A stretch of 64,000 nt of DNA from Magnetospira sp. QH-2 (GTDB lineage Bacteria; Pseudomonadota; Alphaproteobacteria; Rhodospirillales; Magnetospiraceae): the NCBI RefSeq assembly GCF_000968135.1, contig NZ_FO538765.1:2123819-2187818 (forward strand), read 5' to 3'. The notes below the pieces were generated by a model that saw nothing but the letters and a program-made list of their open reading frames with translations, did not search any database and was not told where the DNA came from. Positions 52,551-60,904 of the stretch are shown one piece after another. Position numbers and translations under genes: made by a program. Numbering within the stretch: the stretch's first letter is position 1; the number at the start of each line of letters is the position of its first letter.

Positions 52551-53228
52551 ATGACTGACGGAACGCTCTCCCCGCCCCTGCGCCTCAAGGTATGGGGTGA
52601 CCGGGCCTGTTTTTCCCGGCCCGAAATGAAGGTTGAACGGGTCTCTTACGACGTGATGACGCCCTCTGCGGCGCGCGGCGTTCTGGAGGCCATTCTCTGG
52701 AAGCCGCAGATGCGTTGGGTGGTCGAGCGCATCGACGTGCTCAATCCGATCCGCAAGGACCGGGTGCGACGCAACGAAGTGAGCGGAGTCGCCTCCTACT
52801 CCAACGCCAAGTCGGCAGCCAACGGCAGCGGCGTTTCCCTGGGCTTCGATATCGAGAACAACCGCCAACAACGGGCCGCTCTGATTCTGCGCGACGTGGC
52901 CTATGTGATCCACGCCCGCCTCGGCCTGACGCCCAAGGCCGGGCCGGACGACAGCCTGACCAAATACGTGGAGATGTTCCGCCGTCGTGCTGCCGCCGGC
53001 CAGTGCTTCCACCGGCCCTACCTGGGCAACCGGGAGTTCGCCTGCGAGTTCGATCTGCTAAACGACAGGGCGGAAATCGCACCGATCTCGAAGACCGAAT
53101 CCCTTGGATGGATGCTGCATGACATCGACTTCACGGGCAAGGAACCGACGCCGACCTTCTTCGAGGCACGGCTGGACAACGGCTCGCTGAACATTCCCGC
53201 GCCCGGCGCGGCGGAGGTGTTGCGATGA
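52551..53228 (+). CDS. cas5c: Cas5c (Cas5d), crRNA endonuclease of type I-C Cascade
   Basis: RAMP protein of 225 residues that, in type I-C systems lacking Cas6, cleaves the pre-crRNA and caps the 5' handle. Starts LRLKVWGDRACFSRPEMKVERVSYDVMTPSAARGVLEAI, the Cas5d signature. ILWKPQMRW and VSGVASYSNAK follow. AAGGAGG precedes the start; it overlaps cas8c by 4 nt. No cas6 is in the locus, as expected. Confidence 0.95.
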   Translation: MTDGTLSPPLRLKVWGDRACFSRPEMKVERVSYDVMTPSAARGVLEAILWKPQMRWVVERIDVLNPIRKDRVRRNEVSGVASYSNAKSAANGSGVSLGFDIENNRQQRAALILRDVAYVIHARLGLTPKAGPDDSLTKYVEMFRRRAAAGQCFHRPYLGNREFACEFDLLNDRAEIAPISKTESLGWMLHDIDFTGKEPTPTFFEARLDNGSLNIPAPGAAEVLR

Positions 53229-54955
53229 TCCTGCAAAGTCTCGCTCGATACTATGACCGGCTGCTTGCTACCGGTGAGGTCGAACCGCCGGGGTTTCAGA
53301 AGAAGGTGATCCCCTGGGTAATCGAGCTTGCCCCCGACGGCGCGCCGGTCGCCCTGCACCATACGGAGCGGACCTTCACCCTCCCGGCGGAGGTCAAGCG
53401 GACCGTGGGCATTGCCGCCAACCTCTTGTGGGACAACGCCGAATACGTGCTCGGGCTGACCCGGGCCGGGGCGACGGACAAACAGGCGGCGAAAGTGCCG
53501 GAACGCCGGGCCGCCTTCGTCGAGAAGGTCGCCGCCCTGCCGACGGAAGCCTTGGCCGATGCGGGCGTGCGGGCGGTGACGGCCTTTCTCGCCAGGCGGG
53601 ATAACGCGGTTCTTGAAGCCCTGGCCGGTTGGGAGACCCTGGCAGCGGAAGGGGGCAACGTGTCGTTCCGTCTCCAGGGCGACGACGGCTTGGTCTGCGA
53701 ACGGCCCATGGTCGCCGCTGCCATCGCTGGGGTTGCCTCGTCAGGTGATTCCGTGCGCTGTCTGGTCACGGGCATGCAGGGTCCTGTCGCGGTGCTGCAT
53801 CCCTCCATCAAGGGAGTGCGGGGCGCCCAGAGCGTCGGCGCGGCCCTGGTCTCGTTCAACCTGGAAGCTTTCACTTCGCATGGTTGGAAACAGGGAGCCA
53901 ACGCCCAAGTCTCCGAACAAGCCGCCTTCGCCTATACCGCCGCGCTCAACAAGCTGTTGGCCCGCGACAATAAGGAACGGCACATGGTGGAGGGCGACAC
54001 CACCTTCGTCTTCTGGGCCCAGGACGACACTGCGATGGAGGAGTCCTTCGGCAGCTTTTTCTCCGGCTACGAGGTGGCCACGGATGACCAGGAGAAGCCG
54101 GTCAAGAAGACTCTCGGTGCGGTACGCCGAGGCCTGAACGATGCGAAGGACGACGGGACTCCATTCTATGTGCTGGGCCTCGCCCCCAATGCCGCCCGAC
54201 TGGCCGTGCGCTATTGGTACGAAGGAACGGTTGGCGAATTGTCCAACCAGATGAAAAAGCACTTCGACGACCTGGCTATTATCGGACTCAAGCAAGGTGA
54301 AGAAGACCCGTTGCCCAGCCTGTGGCGCCTCCTCGGTACCATCGCCATTGGAGGTGACCCGAAAAGCCTACCTGACGGCCTGCGCGGCAACCTCGCCGCA
54401 GACATCGTCCGCGCCGCTCTCGAAAACACGGCCTATCCCGCCACTTTGCTCGCCCGCGCCGTGGAACGCTGCCGGGCCGAGCAGTCCGTCCCCACCATGC
54501 GCGCCGCCCTGATCAAGGCGGTGCTCAATCGCCGCATCCGTCAGTCCGACATCCCAGCAAAGGAGATCACCGTGACTCTCGACCCTGAAAATACGACCAC
54601 CGGCTACCTCCTTGGACGGCTGTTTGCCGTGTACGAGGGCATTCAACAGGCCGCTAATCCCGGCATCAACACGACCATTCGTGACCGTTTCTTCGGTGCC
54701 GCTGGATCGACGCCACGCGCGGCCTTTGTCGAACTGTCCCGCTTGAAAAACGCCCACCTGAAGAAAGTGCGGCGAGCCAACGAAAGGTACTCCCGACGCT
54801 ATGAAAACCTGATCAACGAAATTATGGGCAAGCTCGACGGAACCGAAGGGTTTCCCGCTCACCTGGAAATCGACGATCAGGGCCGGTTCGTCATCGGCTA
54901 CCACCACCAGAACCGCGACCTTTACACCAAACATGACACCCACGAGGAGAACTGA
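53225..54955 (+). CDS. cas8c: Cas8c (Csd1), large subunit of type I-C Cascade
   Basis: 576-residue large subunit involved in PAM recognition and target binding. Family features: MILQSLARYYDRLLATGEVEPPGF at the N-terminus, then DNAEYVLGL, SFNLEAFTSHGWKQGANAQVSEQAAFAYTAALNKLL in the middle and GRLFAVYEGIQQAA near 450. Type I-C often also makes a small Cas11 from an internal start inside this gene; the C-terminal ~120 residues would be the place, but I cannot prove an internal site. Confidence 0.95.
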   Translation: MILQSLARYYDRLLATGEVEPPGFQKKVIPWVIELAPDGAPVALHHTERTFTLPAEVKRTVGIAANLLWDNAEYVLGLTRAGATDKQAAKVPERRAAFVEKVAALPTEALADAGVRAVTAFLARRDNAVLEALAGWETLAAEGGNVSFRLQGDDGLVCERPMVAAAIAGVASSGDSVRCLVTGMQGPVAVLHPSIKGVRGAQSVGAALVSFNLEAFTSHGWKQGANAQVSEQAAFAYTAALNKLLARDNKERHMVEGDTTFVFWAQDDTAMEESFGSFFSGYEVATDDQEKPVKKTLGAVRRGLNDAKDDGTPFYVLGLAPNAARLAVRYWYEGTVGELSNQMKKHFDDLAIIGLKQGEEDPLPSLWRLLGTIAIGGDPKSLPDGLRGNLAADIVRAALENTAYPATLLARAVERCRAEQSVPTMRAALIKAVLNRRIRQSDIPAKEITVTLDPENTTTGYLLGRLFAVYEGIQQAANPGINTTIRDRFFGAAGSTPRAAFVELSRLKNAHLKKVRRANERYSRRYENLINEIMGKLDGTEGFPAHLEIDDQGRFVIGYHHQNRDLYTKHDTHEEN

Positions 54956-54958
54956 GCC

Positions 54959-55816
54959 ATGACCGCCATTGCCAATCGCTACGATTTCGTCTTGCTGTTC
55001 GACGTCAAGGACGGCAATCCCAACGGCGACCCGGACGCCGGCAACATGCCGCGCATCGACCCGGAAACCGGCCACGGTCTGGTCACCGATGTGGCCCTCA
55101 AGCGCAAGGTGCGCAACTACGTCGGGCTCAAGCACGACAACGCCGCGCCGAACGAGATTTACGTCCGCGAGGGTTCGGTGCTGCAAGAACAGAGGGGCGT
55201 GCCCTATGAAGGAAAGAAGCCCGATTCCACCGACAAGGGCGACCACGATGTGGCCCGTGCCTTCATGTGCCAGAATTTCTACGACGTGCGGACCTTCGGG
55301 GCCGTCATGTCAACCAAGAAGTTCAACGCCGGACAGGTGCGCGGCCCGGTGCAGATCACCTTTGCCCGCTCGGAAAACCGTATCCTGCCCATGGACCATA
55401 CCATCACCCGCGTCGCCCGCGAGACCGAGGCTCGCGCCGCCGAAGGGGGAACCACTGAAATGGGCGGCAAGAATACCGTCGCCTATGGTCTATACCAGGC
55501 GCATGGTTTCGTCTCGCCGCACCTGGCCGAAGGCGACCGTGGCACTGGCTTTTCCGAGGCCGATCTCACGTTGCTGTGGGAAGCCCTGGAACGCATGTTC
55601 GAAGTCGATCGTTCGGCGGCGCGTGGCATGATGGCGACCCAAAAGCTGATCGTGTTTAAGCATGACAGCAAGCTTGGCAACGCCCGCGCCCAGGATCTGT
55701 TCGGCCGAGTTTCGGTGCGGCAGAAAGCCGACACGCCGCGCGATATCTCCGACTTCGACATTTCGGTGTCCCAAACCAGCCTACCCTCGGGCGTGGAGGT
55801 GATGATCCTCGTGTAG
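54959..55816 (+). CDS. cas7c: Cas7c (Csd2), backbone subunit of type I-C Cascade
   Basis: 285-residue RAMP protein forming the helical crRNA-binding backbone. Starts NRYDFVLLFDVKDGNPNGDPDAGNMPRID, with DVALKRKVRNYV and RTFGAVMSTKKFNAGQVRGPVQ typical of Csd2. Three nt after cas8c, four nt before cas4. Confidence 0.96.
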   Translation: MTAIANRYDFVLLFDVKDGNPNGDPDAGNMPRIDPETGHGLVTDVALKRKVRNYVGLKHDNAAPNEIYVREGSVLQEQRGVPYEGKKPDSTDKGDHDVARAFMCQNFYDVRTFGAVMSTKKFNAGQVRGPVQITFARSENRILPMDHTITRVARETEARAAEGGTTEMGGKNTVAYGLYQAHGFVSPHLAEGDRGTGFSEADLTLLWEALERMFEVDRSAARGMMATQKLIVFKHDSKLGNARAQDLFGRVSVRQKADTPRDISDFDISVSQTSLPSGVEVMILV

Positions 55817-55820
55817 CGCC

Positions 55821-56453
55821 ATGTACGAAGAGGATGACCTGATCCCCCTGTCGGCCCTGCAACATTTCGTGGTCTGCCCGAGGCAGTGCGCCTTGATCCA
55901 CCTGGAACAGCTCTGGATCGAAAACAGCCGCACCGCCGAGGGCCGGGCGGCTCACGAACGGGTCGACCGGGGCGGAGCGGAGCAGCGCGACGGACAGCAC
56001 CGGGCATTCGGCATGTCCCTGCGCAGCCTCGCCCTCGGCCTCGTGGGCAAAGCCGACGCGGTGGAGTTCCATCCCGCAGCCAACGGCGAGGCCGTCCCGT
56101 TTCCGGTCGAGCATAAGCGCGGTCGCCCGAAAAAAGGCGACGAGGACCGGGTGCAACTCTGTGCCCAAGCTCTGTGCCTGGAAGAGGTGCTCGGGATTCC
56201 GGTACCCGCCGGGGCGCTATTCTATGGCGAGAAGCGGCGGCGGCTGGAGGTCTCCTTCGATGCCGCCCTGCGCGCCCGCACGGCAGCGGTCGCAGCATCG
56301 GTGCGGGCGATGTTCGAGGCGAACACCACTCCACCGCCTCCGGACGCTGCCCCCTGTCGCAATTGCTCACTCGAACCGGCCTGCCGCCCGGACACGCGCG
56401 GTCGGTCTGTCGCCCGCTGGCTGGCCCGCCGTCTGGCCGAGGAGGACACATGA
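55821..56453 (+). CDS. cas4: Cas4 exonuclease, spacer acquisition
   Basis: 210-residue Fe-S RecB-family nuclease that trims prespacers and checks the PAM. First Cys in VVCPRQCALIHLEQLW, three C-terminal cysteines in CRNCSLEPAC complete the 4Fe-4S ligand set. RecB-type residues are visible (GKADAVEFHP, PVEHKRGRPKKGDEDRVQLCAQALCLEE). It overlaps cas1 by 4 nt. Confidence 0.95.
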   Translation: MYEEDDLIPLSALQHFVVCPRQCALIHLEQLWIENSRTAEGRAAHERVDRGGAEQRDGQHRAFGMSLRSLALGLVGKADAVEFHPAANGEAVPFPVEHKRGRPKKGDEDRVQLCAQALCLEEVLGIPVPAGALFYGEKRRRLEVSFDAALRARTAAVAASVRAMFEANTTPPPPDAAPCRNCSLEPACRPDTRGRSVARWLARRLAEEDT

Positions 56454-57466
56454 AACATCACCTGAACACACTTTACGTCACCACTGAGGGTACCTATCTG
56501 GCCAAGGACGGCGAATGCATCGTCGCCAAGGTTGATAGCGCGGTGCGGGCGCGAATCCCTATTGGCGGCTTGGAAAGTGTCGTCTGTTTGGGCCGGGTTT
56601 CACACAGTCCGCAGCTCCTGGAGCATTGCGCGGCGAACGGCGTGGCTCTCACCCATCTCTCCCAAAGCGGGCGTTTCATGGCCCGCCTGGAAGGGCCGAC
56701 CTCGGGCAACGTGTTGATCCGCCGCGCCCAATACCGTTGGGCCGACGATCCAACTCGAAGCGCCGGACTGGCACGGGCCTTCCTCACCGGCAAGCTCGCC
56801 AATGCCCGTCAGGTGCTGCAACGGGGGGCCAGGGAGAAGGACGATCCAGACCTCAACGCCGCTGCCGACCGCCTCGGGAGACTGCTCCGCCGCCTGCCCG
56901 GCGAGGCCACGGTGGACGGCCTGCGTGGTCTGGAGGGAGAGGCCGGACGGACCTATTGGGCGGCCTTCCCGAAACTGATCGGCGGCGATCCGGTTTTCGT
57001 CTTCACCGCACGCAGCCGCCGCCCGCCGCTGGACCCGATGAACGCCCTGCTGTCGTTCCTCTACACCCTGCTCGCCCATGACGTGCGCGGTGCCCTGGAA
57101 ACGGCGGGGCTCGACCCGCAGGTCGGTTTTCTGCACCGCGACCGCCCAGGGCGACCAGGGCTGGCGCTCGATCTGATGGAGGAGTTTCGCGCCGTGATCG
57201 CCGACCGTCTGGCCCTGTCGCTGGTCAATCGGGGGCAGGTGCGGGGCAAGGGTTTCAAGGTGCTGGACGGCGGTGGGGTGGTGATGGACGACGCCACCCG
57301 GCGCACTGTCATCGAAGCCTGGCAGGAACGCAAGAAAGACGAACGACGGCACCCGTTCCTCGACGAACCGGCGACGCTGGGTCTGTTCTGGCATTGGCAG
57401 GCCCTTTTGCTAAAGCGCCATCTGCGCGGCGACCTGGACGGCTATCCGCCGTGTTTGTGGCGCTAG
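56450..57466 (+). CDS. cas1: Cas1 integrase
   Basis: 338-residue integrase subunit of the adaptation complex. Starts MKHHLNTLYVTTEGTYLAKDGECIV. The active-site Glu lies in the DPMNALLSFLYTLLAHDV helix region, with His in QVGFLHRDRPGRPGLALDLMEEFRAVIADRL, the strongly conserved block. ATGA overlap with cas4 fixes the start. Unlike the rest of the operon it is separated from cas2 by 79 nt containing a dispersed repeat. Confidence 0.95.
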   Translation: MKHHLNTLYVTTEGTYLAKDGECIVAKVDSAVRARIPIGGLESVVCLGRVSHSPQLLEHCAANGVALTHLSQSGRFMARLEGPTSGNVLIRRAQYRWADDPTRSAGLARAFLTGKLANARQVLQRGAREKDDPDLNAAADRLGRLLRRLPGEATVDGLRGLEGEAGRTYWAAFPKLIGGDPVFVFTARSRRPPLDPMNALLSFLYTLLAHDVRGALETAGLDPQVGFLHRDRPGRPGLALDLMEEFRAVIADRLALSLVNRGQVRGKGFKVLDGGGVVMDDATRRTVIEAWQERKKDERRHPFLDEPATLGLFWHWQALLLKRHLRGDLDGYPPCLWR

Positions 57467-57518
57467 CGCGTGTCGGGTCCAATCGGCCCCGCTAGACACG
57501 CGCGACCTTATTGGAATC
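57467..57518 (+). repeat. Dispersed hairpin repeat inserted between cas1 and cas2
   Basis: Starts directly after the cas1 stop. It matches the inverted segment at 63808-63869 (shared blocks CGCGTGTCGGGTCCAATCGG and TATTGGAATCG). It can form a 9-bp stem GCGCGTGTC / GACACGCGC plus the internal GGGTCC-AATC-GGCCCC pairing. The same core hairpin occurs after the protease stop at 39571-39586. Confidence 0.7.
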
Positions 57519-57533
57519 GATCACGACGTGATC
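57519..57533. promoter_or_regulatory. Palindrome just upstream of cas2
   Basis: Perfect 15-nt palindrome (GATCACG A CGTGATC) directly before the AGGAGG ribosome-binding site of cas2 (57535-57540). It could be an operator or a hairpin near the site. Absent from the other repeat copy. Confidence 0.4.
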
Positions 57534-57545
57534 TAGGAGGCAGCG

Positions 57546-57836
57546 ATGTTAGTCTTGATCAGCTACGACGTGGAAACCACCGACCGGGCCGGACGCCGTC
57601 GTTTGCGTCGGATCGCCAAGGCCTGCCAGGACCATGGGCAGCGAGTGCAGTTCTCGGTGTTTGAATGCGAGGTGACGCCCGCCGCCTGGACAGCCCTGCG
57701 CGCCCGACTGCTCGACGAAATGGACCCCAAGAAGGATAGCCTGCGGTTCTATTTTCTAGGCGCGGAGGGGAAACGCCGCATTGAGCATCAAGGCAACCGG
57801 GTGCCCCTAGACCTGGAAGGACCATTATTGCTGTAG
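57546..57836 (+). CDS. cas2: Cas2 adaptation protein
   Basis: 96-residue ferredoxin-fold dimer that bridges two Cas1 dimers. MLVLISYDVETTDRAGRRRLRRIAKACQDHGQRVQFSVFECEV is the canonical N-terminus with Asp8. Ends with DLEGPLLL. Ribosome-binding site GGAGG. Last cas gene before the leader. Confidence 0.96.
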   Translation: MLVLISYDVETTDRAGRRRLRRIAKACQDHGQRVQFSVFECEVTPAAWTALRARLLDEMDPKKDSLRFYFLGAEGKRRIEHQGNRVPLDLEGPLLL

Positions 57837-58019
57837 GCTCTGCGCGAACCCCTAGCAGGGGCGGATTCCCCGGGAGGTTCGCGCAGGGCATAACTTATTG
57901 ATGTTGTTTGACATTGTTTGGCAGAATGAACGACGCAAGACGGTTGTCGCCGGATTTTGCGAAGACTCCGCGCGAATCACGTCTTTTCCCTTTGCGTCGC
58001 AGGAGGTTATCCTGACGGC
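57837..58019 (+). promoter_or_regulatory. CRISPR leader with hairpin
   Basis: 183 nt between cas2 and the first repeat. An 11-bp perfect stem CTGCGCGAACC / GGTTCGCGCAG (57840-57850, 57876-57886) follows the cas2 stop and probably ends the cas transcript. The remainder (57890-58019) is AT-richer (TTATTGATGTTGTTTGACATTG) and should hold the array promoter and integration signals. The leader lies at the cas2 side, so the newest spacers are those near 58051. Confidence 0.7.
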
Positions 58020-60538
58020 GTCGCCCCCACACGGGGGCGCGGATTGAAACCCAAATCCCCGCCGACGGCCGCCCGCACGGCTTGTCGCCCCCACACGGGG
58101 GCGCGGATTGAAACTGCAACGTGGCAGTGGACAGTGCGCTTGCACTGTGGGTCGCCCCCACACGGGGGCGCGGATTGAAACGAGACGGTGCGCCCGGTGG
58201 TGGTGGTGGCGGTGTCGGTCGCCCCCACACGGGGGCGCGGATTGAAACACGTCGGCAGGCCCGGCCCCTGGGGCAACCCCTTCGGTCGCCCCCACACGGG
58301 GGCGCGGATTGAAACGTTTTGATGCGCAGGAACAGCACCAGCAAAGCGGCGTCGCCCCCACACGGGGGCGCGGATTGAAACGGTTGATACGGTCATATCC
58401 TCGGCCCTGGTTAAGTCGCCCCCACACGGGGGCGCGGATTGAAACATTGCGGGATACAAGGCCATAGCGCCTTGCACAAGTCGCCCCCACACGGGGGCGC
58501 GGATTGAAACATGGCCCGCAGGGGTGGGGTAAAGCCCTCAGTCGGGGCGTCGCCCCCACACGGGGGCGCGGATTGAAACTCCGTCGCGGGATGCCGAAAG
58601 CGGCATGGTCCGCGTCGCCCCCACACGGGGGCGCGGATTGAAACAGATCCACCGTTGTCCGTCGTCCGACAATGTCGTGTCGCCCCCACACGGGGGCGCG
58701 GATTGAAACCGTCCACTGCGGACAAGGTCGCTCAGGCCGCTGCCGTCGCCCCCACACGGGGGCGCGGATTGAAACATCGTCGCCTCCTCGGCGTGCCAGG
58801 CGCTCCACCTGTCGCCCCCACACGGGGGCGCGGATTGAAACTCGATCTGGGCCTGCCAGTCAGCCATGCGACCGGGTCGCCCCCACACGGGGGCGCGGAT
58901 TGAAACAGCATAGGCACGCGACCGAAGGCAATCCCTGAAGTCGCCCCCACACGGGGGCGCGGATTGAAACTGTAGCCACCGCAAACCCCGACCGCCGTGG
59001 CGGTGTCGCCCCCACACGGGGGCGCGGATTGAAACGAGGCCGCCAATGGTCGGGAGGTCTCTTGATGGAGTCGCCCCCACACGGGGGCGCGGATTGAAAC
59101 CCGCCCCAGGTGCCGCTCCAGGGCATCGACCGAAGTCGCCCCCACACGGGGGCGCGGATTGAAACACGGTGTTTGGGCAGGCGGTGACCTGGGGGAAGAT
59201 GTCGCCCCCACACGGGGGCGCGGATTGAAACCGTGGAGCGCCACGGGGGAGGGGCCGGACTCGTGTCGCCCCCACACGGGGGCGCGGATTGAAACAAACT
59301 TGTTGCCGTGTTGAGAGAAATTGTCCCGCGTCGCCCCCACACGGGGGCGCGGATTGAAACTTCCGCGCGGCCTCTATTACGCCAACAGCTCGGGCGTCGC
59401 CCCCACACGGGGGCGCGGATTGAAACGCGCCTCCATGGCCGACCTGTTCGACCCGGAGGGTCGCCCCCACACGGGGGCGCGGATTGAAACTGGAGTTCCA
59501 CAAGCGTCTGAGAGCGTGCTGTATGTCGCCCCCACACGGGGGCGCGGATTGAAACGATTTCTCCCCGCTTTGTCCACAGAAAGTAGCCAGTCGCCCCCAC
59601 ACGGGGGCGCGGATTGAAACCAACTGGTAACGGGCCATGTCGGTACGGACGCTAAGTCGCCCCCACACGGGGGCGCGGATTGAAACTGTTGCGCCGCCCA
59701 TCTCACCCTCCTTTACGCGGCAGGTCGCCCCCACACGGGGGCGCGGATTGAAACCCAGCATAGATGATAGCCCAGGCCCAAGGCTGTCGTCGCCCCCACA
59801 CGGGGGCGCGGATTGAAACGGTCCAGGTGCGTAAGGTCTGCTGCGGATCTGTGTCGCCCCCACACGGGGGCGCGGATTGAAACATCCAGATCAAGGACGG
59901 GAGGGGGGCGAAAATTTGCGTCGCCCCCACACGGGGGCGCGGATTGAAACACAACGGTCTCGCCGTTCTTGCGGACGTGGATGGGTCGCCCCCACACGGG
60001 GGCGCGGATTGAAACTTTTTGGGGTGAACGTTGCTGAGCGTTCGCGAGATGTCGCCCCCACACGGGGGCGCGGATTGAAACTCAAGTGCCCGCGCCTGGT
60101 CGAGAAGGTGACGGGTCGCCCCCACACGGGGGCGCGGATTGAAACCATCGCGCCCATCTCGCCATTGAGCACCAGCGTTTGTCGCCCCCACACGGGGGCG
60201 CGGATTGAAACTCCGTACCGCCGACGGCCTGTGCGGCCCTCTTTACGTCGCCCCCACACGGGGGCGCGGATTGAAACCTCCAGGGCCAGTCGCTGGGAGG
60301 TCTGGTCATGGGTCGCCCCCACACGGGGGCGCGGATTGAAACTGAATACCGTCGATGCCAACGTGGTTGGCCCCAAGTCGCCCCCACACGGGGGCGCGGA
60401 TTGAAACGGCAACGGGGCGGGCAAAAAGGGCCTGCTCGCCGGTCGCCCCCACACGGGGGCGCGGATTGAAACCTGAAAAGCGTCAAGGCGTGCCGGGCCA
60501 TGTTCCGTCGCCCCCCACACGGGGGCAAGGATACTTTT
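58020..60538 (+). CRISPR. Type I-C CRISPR array, 38 intact repeats plus a degenerate terminal repeat, 38 spacers
   Basis: The 31-nt repeat (GTCGCCCCCACACGGGGGCG followed by CGGATTGAAAC) occurs 38 times without visible change from 58020 to 60472. A 39th, degenerate copy at 60507 ends the array. Spacers are 33 to 38 nt, mostly 34-35. The repeat forms a 7-bp stem (CGCCCCC/GGGGGCG) with a 4-nt loop, and CGGATTGAAAC matches the 11-nt 5' handle of type I-C crRNAs. The decayed repeat at the leader-distal end confirms polarity. Open reading frames rich in QSAPPCGGD or RAPVWGR in this region are only repeat translations. I could not test spacers for targets. Confidence 0.99.
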
Positions 60539-60696
60539 AAATCCGCCTCTTAGAGATTAAGTAGCCCGAACAGCAAGATTGGGGGCTCGCCGCAATCCGC
60601 TTCGCAGCGATGTTCTAATGTCGCATGGATGATTGCCATATGATTGCCGGGCGCCGTTCTTTTCAAACGAATAACAGTATAAGTCGTTGAAAAAAA
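60539..60696. other. Array trailer region
   Basis: 158 nt between the degenerate last repeat and the tRNA gene. No gene, repeat or clear terminator is seen. If the tRNA-flanked island model holds, this is its tRNA-proximal margin. Confidence 0.3.
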
Positions 60697-60773
60697 TGGC
60701 GCACCCGACAGGATTCGAACCTGTGACCTCTGCCTTCGGAGGGCAGCACTCTATCCAGCTGAGCTACGGGTGC
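60697..60773 (-). tRNA. tRNA-Arg (anticodon CCG)
   Basis: 77-nt cloverleaf read on the minus strand: acceptor stem GCACCCG pairing with CGGGTGC, D-loop AGCTCAGCTGGATAGAG, anticodon stem CTGCC/GGCAG with loop CTCCGAA (anticodon CCG, reads CGG), T-loop GTTCGAATCC and an encoded CCA end. A partial copy of its 3' half lies at 49717-49757 in the same orientation. Confidence 0.97.
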
Positions 60774-60904
60774 TCGGACCTTGGGCCCACCGGGACAAGG
60801 TCGTAGGCGGTGATACACCGGATTGCCCATACCAATCAAGTCGTGATCCCCTCCCGCCCCGCTTTTCCTTGACCACCGCTTGTGCCCTTCTCACAATGCG
60901 AGCC

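Noticed and set aside
58182-58217. GGT-repeat spacer as a possible microsatellite or self-targeting spacer
   Set aside because: It is flanked by perfect repeats and has normal spacer length; low complexity alone does not show self-targeting and it could not be searched.
58020-60540. Long open frames on both strands across the CRISPR array, with repeated QSAPPCGGD, RAPVWGR or GARIET peptides
   Set aside because: They are translations of the 31-nt repeat in different frames; no ribosome-binding sites or protein-like spacer segments.
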